This document shows, piece by piece, positions 60,380 through 64,000 of a DNA stretch of 64,000 nt (positions are counted from its first letter, which is position 1; the number at the start of each line of letters is the position of its first letter). The translations under genes and the position numbers were made by a program. Origin of the DNA: Cyclobacteriaceae bacterium. Its GTDB lineage: Bacteria; Bacteroidota; Bacteroidia; Cytophagales; Cyclobacteriaceae. Under the pieces are notes generated by a model that made no database searches, had not been told where the DNA came from, and was given only the letters and a program-made list of their open reading frames with translations. Where the stretch lies: NCBI GenBank assembly GCA_028285445.1, contig JANQPQ010000005.1:1-64000 (forward strand), given 5' to 3'.

Positions 60380-60910
60380 ATGGAAGAGTTCCTGTTAAAA
60401 GCTAAGCCATTACAGATATTTCTATCATTCTTTGCACCCTCAATGATAGCGGCAGTGAGGCCCAACTTCCACGTTAACGTCTACCTCATAAAAATCGTCA
60501 TAATGGTGCTGCCCTATGTAATATGGATTTTCATGTTGGGCCGAGCCCTAAATATGTGCATTGCCAAGAGATACCGGTTATATGAAGCGTTTCATATAGC
60601 TTTTATGGTCATATTCATTCTGGTATTTGTGCCCATAGCCATGCTGCTAGATTATAGTCTACTTTTCCTTGGTTTGGCTGTAGTGATTCCTGCATTGATG
60701 ATCATTAGCCCGATCTATATGCTTTACTTTTCCTCCAAAGCATTAACAACTGCAGAAACCGGGCGACGCACCTCATTTGGAGAGCATACCAGAGAGTTTC
60801 TTATCCTTGCCACTGGACCCATTGGTATTTGGTTTATTCAGCCGAGAATAAATGAAGTATGGGAGACCAACAAGCACCGATTTGAAGACGACTTCACTGA
60901 TGAAGACTAA
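60380..60910 (+). CDS. Membrane protein, unknown function
   Basis: The product has 176 residues with about four membrane segments (around 12-24, 34-54, 72-94 and 96-118), and a polar tail with TGRRTSFGEHTREFLILATGPIGIWFIQPRINEVWE, which includes a fifth weak hydrophobic stretch. (The tail is quoted in pieces: RRTSFGEHTREF, then PIGIWFIQPRINE.) It ends acidic (DDFTDED). No family is recognised. It follows the gene at 59618 by 42 bases. The next gap, 60911-61044, contains two small hairpins but no ORF. Confidence 0.55.
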   Translation: MEEFLLKAKPLQIFLSFFAPSMIAAVRPNFHVNVYLIKIVIMVLPYVIWIFMLGRALNMCIAKRYRLYEAFHIAFMVIFILVFVPIAMLLDYSLLFLGLAVVIPALMIISPIYMLYFSSKALTTAETGRRTSFGEHTREFLILATGPIGIWFIQPRINEVWETNKHRFEDDFTDED

Positions 60911-61044
60911 CCGCGCTACTTAATCCTTGGTCTGGCCGCTTCCGGAAGTAGTGTCGTGCATCATGCAGCGCATGAGGCTGTCTTTGGTTATACAAACCAA
61001 AACTATTACTTCGTTATATCTGCGGTTGCTAATAGGATTGACTA

Positions 61045-61350
61045 ATGAAAAACTTTGTGCTTCTGCTACTCTTTAGTATATCACTAATCTCATGTATGGT
61101 AGTTAATACCACTAAGGCAACTAAAGGCGATACCTGCAGCTTGCATCAGGTGCAGATGAGGAAAACAATGGTGAGCACAACCTATGGACGAGCCTGCAAG
61201 AGTAGCAATCAGGAGCAATACCCTAATGCCCGAGCAGATATTTGTATGGGCTGTGTTGTTCGTCCCTGGCCAGAAAGAAGGTTGGCATTGGTTTATGTTT
61301 GTAAGCAATGCGACCTGGTTAAGCAGGAGACTTTAGCAGCTGGGCTATGA
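61045..61350 (+). CDS. Small cysteine-rich lipoprotein, possibly zinc-ribbon-like
   Basis: The protein has 101 residues. A signal sequence ends at LISC (C17), so it is a probable lipoprotein. The mature part contains C-x2-H (TCSLH), then ICMGC (C-x2-C) and VCKQC (C-x2-C), with RPWPERRLALVYV between the last two. This spacing looks like a metal-binding ribbon, unusual for an exported lipoprotein. I remember similar small proteins in Bacteroidota but no function. It is directly followed by the leucine-rich repeat gene. Confidence 0.65.
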   Translation: MKNFVLLLLFSISLISCMVVNTTKATKGDTCSLHQVQMRKTMVSTTYGRACKSSNQEQYPNARADICMGCVVRPWPERRLALVYVCKQCDLVKQETLAAGL

Positions 61351-61416
61351 TTGTTTCCGTACGGAAGTGGTGCGTTTATTGCTCTAAATGCAGTAGGGGA
61401 CAACAATAGCACCTCG

Positions 61417-62526
61417 ATGAGACTACTTACTCTCTGCATGTTTGCTTTCCTGTTGGCGAATTCATTGGGCGCCCAAACACCAGATAGTATACTTAAAAAG
61501 GAGTATGCTGACTTAGAGGATAGCCCGGAAACCAGGAAGCTTGAAGCTAAGCTAAATGTAAGGCTTAATTCACTGGAGAATATTCTGAAGTTTGGAGAAT
61601 ACAGCTCGGTAAAGGACCTGCCCATCTATGAGCGTAGATTATATGAGATAGCTGCGAAACACTATGCCGAGGGTGAGGGCTTGTTTCTAACCTGGGGAAC
61701 AATGGGCAACTGCGGAAGATATGGCCAATGGTTTGATGACCTCACCAAAAACTACCACTTCAAATATCTCAGTGTCAATTGCTCCTGTGTTGTTGGTTGG
61801 ATACCCCAATTGGTTGAGAGCTATAACAACTATGCAATAGAATACCTGGACCAAACGCATGGTAAATCTTGGTCGAGAAAATTGGAGAAGGAGATACTGG
61901 CGAAAAAGAGGAGCATAGAAATTGACTACAGCCCATTGGAAGTTGAGCGCCTAACCAAATTGGATCTTTCCGCAAGGAGCCTTATTACTTACCCCAAACA
62001 AATTGAGAAGCTTGACAAGCTCGAAAAGCTATTCTTTAATATCAACGACCTTTCTGCCATTGATGAATCGATTTGCAAGTTGTCAAAGCTGAAGATGCTG
62101 GGATTACATCATAACAAGTTTTCCAGGTTCCCGGTTGAAGTTACTTGTTTGCAAAATCTCGAATATCTGGGCTTAGATCGCAATAAGGTGAGCAAAGTTG
62201 CCCCTGAGATTGGGCAACTTACCAACCTACAAGAGCTTGATTTGTCGTTAAATAGAATACGGGAGCTACCAGTTGAGTTTAGTCAACTTACAAAATTGAC
62301 GTGGTTGGATATGAGGGAAAATAAGCTGCGTGAGTTACCAACGGCTTTTGAAAATCTAAGCAACCTAAGGACCTTGGTACTTTGGGATAACAAATTTAAT
62401 ACAGTGCCGAAGTCTCTCTATAAGATGAGGGGACTGGAGGAGCTTTTCATTAAGTTAGGCAATGACATCCCCGAAAACGAAATTCTGGAGTTGCAAAAAG
62501 TATTGCCGAATACTAACATTAAATGA
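61417..62526 (+). CDS. Secreted leucine-rich repeat protein
   Basis: From the ATG at 61417 the protein has 369 residues with a signal peptide (MRLLTLCMFAFLLANSLG, cleavage after AQT). The ORF starts further upstream at a TTG (61351), which would put 22 extra residues before the signal. The N-terminal part (about 20-170) is a helical region with two cysteines (NCSCVVGW). The C-terminal part holds about seven leucine-rich repeats of the LxxLxLxxNxLxxLP type, such as LEYLGLDRNKVSKV and LQELDLSLNRIRELP. LRRs form a curved binding surface. The target is unknown; it could be an outer-membrane or secreted binding protein. Confidence 0.8.
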   Translation: MRLLTLCMFAFLLANSLGAQTPDSILKKEYADLEDSPETRKLEAKLNVRLNSLENILKFGEYSSVKDLPIYERRLYEIAAKHYAEGEGLFLTWGTMGNCGRYGQWFDDLTKNYHFKYLSVNCSCVVGWIPQLVESYNNYAIEYLDQTHGKSWSRKLEKEILAKKRSIEIDYSPLEVERLTKLDLSARSLITYPKQIEKLDKLEKLFFNINDLSAIDESICKLSKLKMLGLHHNKFSRFPVEVTCLQNLEYLGLDRNKVSKVAPEIGQLTNLQELDLSLNRIRELPVEFSQLTKLTWLDMRENKLRELPTAFENLSNLRTLVLWDNKFNTVPKSLYKMRGLEELFIKLGNDIPENEILELQKVLPNTNIK

Positions 62527-62574
62527 ACTTTACTTCACTTAGGATATAGCCTTTGTAAAGAGTAGCTTATCAAT

Positions 62575-63105
62575 ATGTTTCCATCCAGATTACTGCTAGC
62601 ACTAGTTACAATTCTACTCTCAGTCTTTTGTCAGGGACAAACACTGGATACAAAGATCGCTGATATCAGGCGGGAGTTTAACCGCATAAATTCTATTGCA
62701 TTACAACAAGTCACATTGCAAAATGAAGAGTTTATGGATCAAATGACTGATGGAGGTGGTGAGTTAATAGGTTACTTTGAAAATAAGAGACTTGTTAAGT
62801 ACACCGAACGGATCGGTATTTCCATTGGTGCCTATGATAGCCACTTTTATCTAAGGGATGGCGAATTATTTTTCGCATACTTGCAGGAACAGAAATTTGC
62901 CCAAAAGGAGGGAGGACAGTTAGGTGACTTAGACCGTACTAAACTAAAAACCGTTTTCGAAGGGCGCTATTATTTTCACTCAGGAGAAGTGATTCGAGAA
63001 ATTGAAACCGGCCAAAGACTGTTTGGTTCTGGACTTAATGCGTTGGAGCTGTTAGAAAGAGTAAAGGGATCGAAAGCACTCTTGGAAAGTAAAAGGAATG
63101 AATAG
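62575..63105 (+). CDS. Secreted protein, unknown function
   Basis: The protein has 176 residues with a signal peptide (MFPSRLLLALVTILLSVFCQ, cleavage near QGQ). The rest is polar with alternating strands, including MDQMTDGGGELIGYFENKRL and HFYLRDGELFFAYLQEQKF, which recall MORN-like or YwqK-type antitoxin-like strand pairs. I cannot assign a family. It follows the LRR gene by 48 bases. Confidence 0.6.
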   Translation: MFPSRLLLALVTILLSVFCQGQTLDTKIADIRREFNRINSIALQQVTLQNEEFMDQMTDGGGELIGYFENKRLVKYTERIGISIGAYDSHFYLRDGELFFAYLQEQKFAQKEGGQLGDLDRTKLKTVFEGRYYFHSGEVIREIETGQRLFGSGLNALELLERVKGSKALLESKRNE

Positions 63106-63147
63106 GGATGCTATTGTCTGATGTTAGATGGCCATGGCCTTTAGAAA

Positions 63148-63561
63148 TTGACGAAGCCTCACAAATATAGAAACATTGCGCTCTGGCTTTCGATACCATT
63201 ATTAATCGTAAGCATGACTTTTTTCATCCCCACTTTGATTATGTATGGAACGGGAGCAATAATTGCCGGAATTGGAATTGCACTTGGCATTGATGACTCA
63301 AACGGTTTTCAGATTATCACGTATGTCGTTTTTATCCCATTAATAGCCGTTTCGACAATAGGCTTATTAAAGGCATCAAAAACCTTAAGCCAGGTACTGC
63401 TATCGTTACTGATCATTGTGAGCTTTTTCCCAGTGACAGTTTTGACTTTTGAACCCATCGAATCGATGTGGATTTTACCTGCTTGCGGGGTAATTGCAGG
63501 TCTTTATTTGATTGGCGTTGGAGTTTTGAAAGATAAAACAGAAGAAGCAGGTACAAAATAA
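63148..63561 (+). CDS. Four-helix membrane protein, unknown function
   Basis: The frame opens at a TTG (63148) and encodes 137 residues with four membrane segments (about 9-28, 30-48, 58-76, 84-103 and a last one at 108-128). No ATG lies closer to the first helix, so a TTG start is likely, but this is the least certain start in the window. The C-terminus is polar (KDKTEEAGTK). I do not recognise a family. Confidence 0.5.
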   Translation: MTKPHKYRNIALWLSIPLLIVSMTFFIPTLIMYGTGAIIAGIGIALGIDDSNGFQIITYVVFIPLIAVSTIGLLKASKTLSQVLLSLLIIVSFFPVTVLTFEPIESMWILPACGVIAGLYLIGVGVLKDKTEEAGTK

Positions 63562-63666
63562 CCTAGCTATACGGTAACTTCTTATTGATGTAATCGGTAA
63601 CACCATGCAAGTAGCAAACGATCCTAAAGCAGTCGCTTGGCTGTAGCCGAGTGACCAATATTTGGC

Positions 63667-63682
63667 GTTGGCTCCAGCCAAC
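63667..63682. other. Short perfect hairpin in the gap before the last gene
   Basis: GTTGGCT and AGCCAAC form a 7-bp stem with a 2-base loop. A similar TTGGCTGTAGCCGA hairpin lies just upstream (about 63639-63652). No T-run follows, so neither is a classical terminator. The rest of 63562-63741 shows no ORF. Confidence 0.3.
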
Positions 63683-63741
63683 AGCAGGGTTGGTTAGGAG
63701 TTAACAAAAACGCAGGTTGTATTTACCAATTATGGTGTCTT

Positions 63742-64000
63742 ATGGACAAGAACGTGTTTAGTAGATATGTTGTCATTGGTTTCTCTGCCATAGTTCTAAT
63801 ACTTTTTATTTTGTTTGGAACATGGCAGGATAAGCAGGCGACGAAGGGACTTATTGACAACTTGGAATTCAATGGAGTTATCACGGCCTTTAACCGGGAT
63901 GGCCGGGAGATGTATATACATCTTGGACAAAACCAGGTAAATCCGGGTTGGACTGGCATCGAAATGGAGCGCCATTTGCAGTTAGGGGATTCAATTTCCA
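63742..64000 (+). CDS. Membrane-anchored protein, N-terminal part (cut by window edge)
   Basis: From ATG 63742 the frame stays open to the last base of the window, giving at least 86 residues. It begins MDKNVFSRYVVIGFSAIVLI with a membrane helix at about 9-28, then a soluble part with strands LEFNGVITAFNRDGREMYI and a GIEMERHLQLGDSIS stretch. The strand pattern looks like a small beta-barrel or SH3-like domain, but the protein is incomplete and I cannot name it. The opposite-strand ORF in the same interval is a shadow. Confidence 0.6.
   Translation, partial: MDKNVFSRYVVIGFSAIVLILFILFGTWQDKQATKGLIDNLEFNGVITAFNRDGREMYIHLGQNQVNPGWTGIEMERHLQLGDSIS

Noticed and set aside
63562..63741. Integron attC-like site suggested by GTTAGGAGTTAAC and hairpins near the last gene
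   Set aside because: No matching core and inverse-core pairs recur in the other gaps of the small-gene run and there is no integrase in the window.
63723..63959. 78-residue minus-strand ORF at the right edge
   Set aside because: The plus strand has an open frame from ATG 63742 to the window end with a good membrane anchor; the minus reading is a shadow.

Overview
The window reads as chromosomal DNA of a Bacteroidota, most likely a free-living member of the order Cytophagales. The evidence is the gene repertoire: several FtsX/MacB-type permeases carrying the short N-terminal 'permease prefix' domain with a PadR regulator upstream, LytS/LytTR signalling, DUF3857-transglutaminase pairs, FG-GAP repeat proteins, a YARHG lipoprotein and an ABC-2/M1-aminopeptidase fusion. 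Shine-Dalgarno sequences are scarce. Coding density is very high: no gap without a gene exceeds about 300 bases. I see no rRNA, tRNA, CRISPR array, transposase, integrase or phage gene.

Layout. 0-9.7 kb: the tail of an FtsX permease, a small MscS-type channel, a DUF3137 protein, topoisomerase IB, a MarC-type membrane protein behind a possible attenuator, a sodium:solute symporter flanked by tiny membrane proteins, a serine hydrolase lipoprotein, and a cyclic-nucleotide-gated K+ channel homologue. 9.7-24.3 kb: mostly exported enzymes and repeat proteins. These include two adjacent DUF3857/transglutaminase paralogues (one with a catalytic triad, one without), a metallo-beta-lactamase-fold hydrolase, two FG-GAP proteins, a creatininase-family protein, an S9 peptidase, a patatin-like lipase, a Rieske-glutamate synthase fusion and a PDZ-alpha/beta-hydrolase. 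24.3-37.7 kb: signalling and ABC systems. There is a membrane-anchored LytTR protein, a PadR-permease pair, a stand-alone FtsX permease, an ABC-2/M1-peptidase fusion with its ATPase, and a divergent LytS/LytTR two-component system.

37.7-42.4 kb: a co-directional pirin cassette (two pirins, AraC regulator, MATE exporter, FMN reductase). 42.5-47.5 kb: five overlapping genes that look translationally coupled. They encode a YARHG lipoprotein, an amidase_2 lipoprotein, a GT-C-like membrane protein, a methyltransferase with a possible caspase-like N-terminus, and a MurI-like racemase with an altered first cysteine motif. This is my best candidate for an undescribed system. 48.0-54.2 kb: two divergent PadR-permease pairs back to back, sharing an intergenic region with repeated dyad sequences that look like PadR operators. 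54.4-64 kb: an S41 protease, an APH-like kinase, and a run of small, mostly unrecognised membrane or secreted proteins all on the + strand, ending in a partial gene.

How the genes work together. The PadR-permease units look self-regulated and lack an adjacent ATPase, so they must borrow one encoded elsewhere or act without one. The ABC-2/M1 gene overlaps its ATPase by four bases and faces a LytS/LytTR pair that may control it. The pirin cassette looks like a redox or electrophile response unit. The five-gene operon combines envelope anchoring, peptidoglycan amidase chemistry, membrane glycosyl transfer, methylation and amino-acid racemisation, which suggests modification of a cell-envelope glycopeptide. 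That last reading is inference only.
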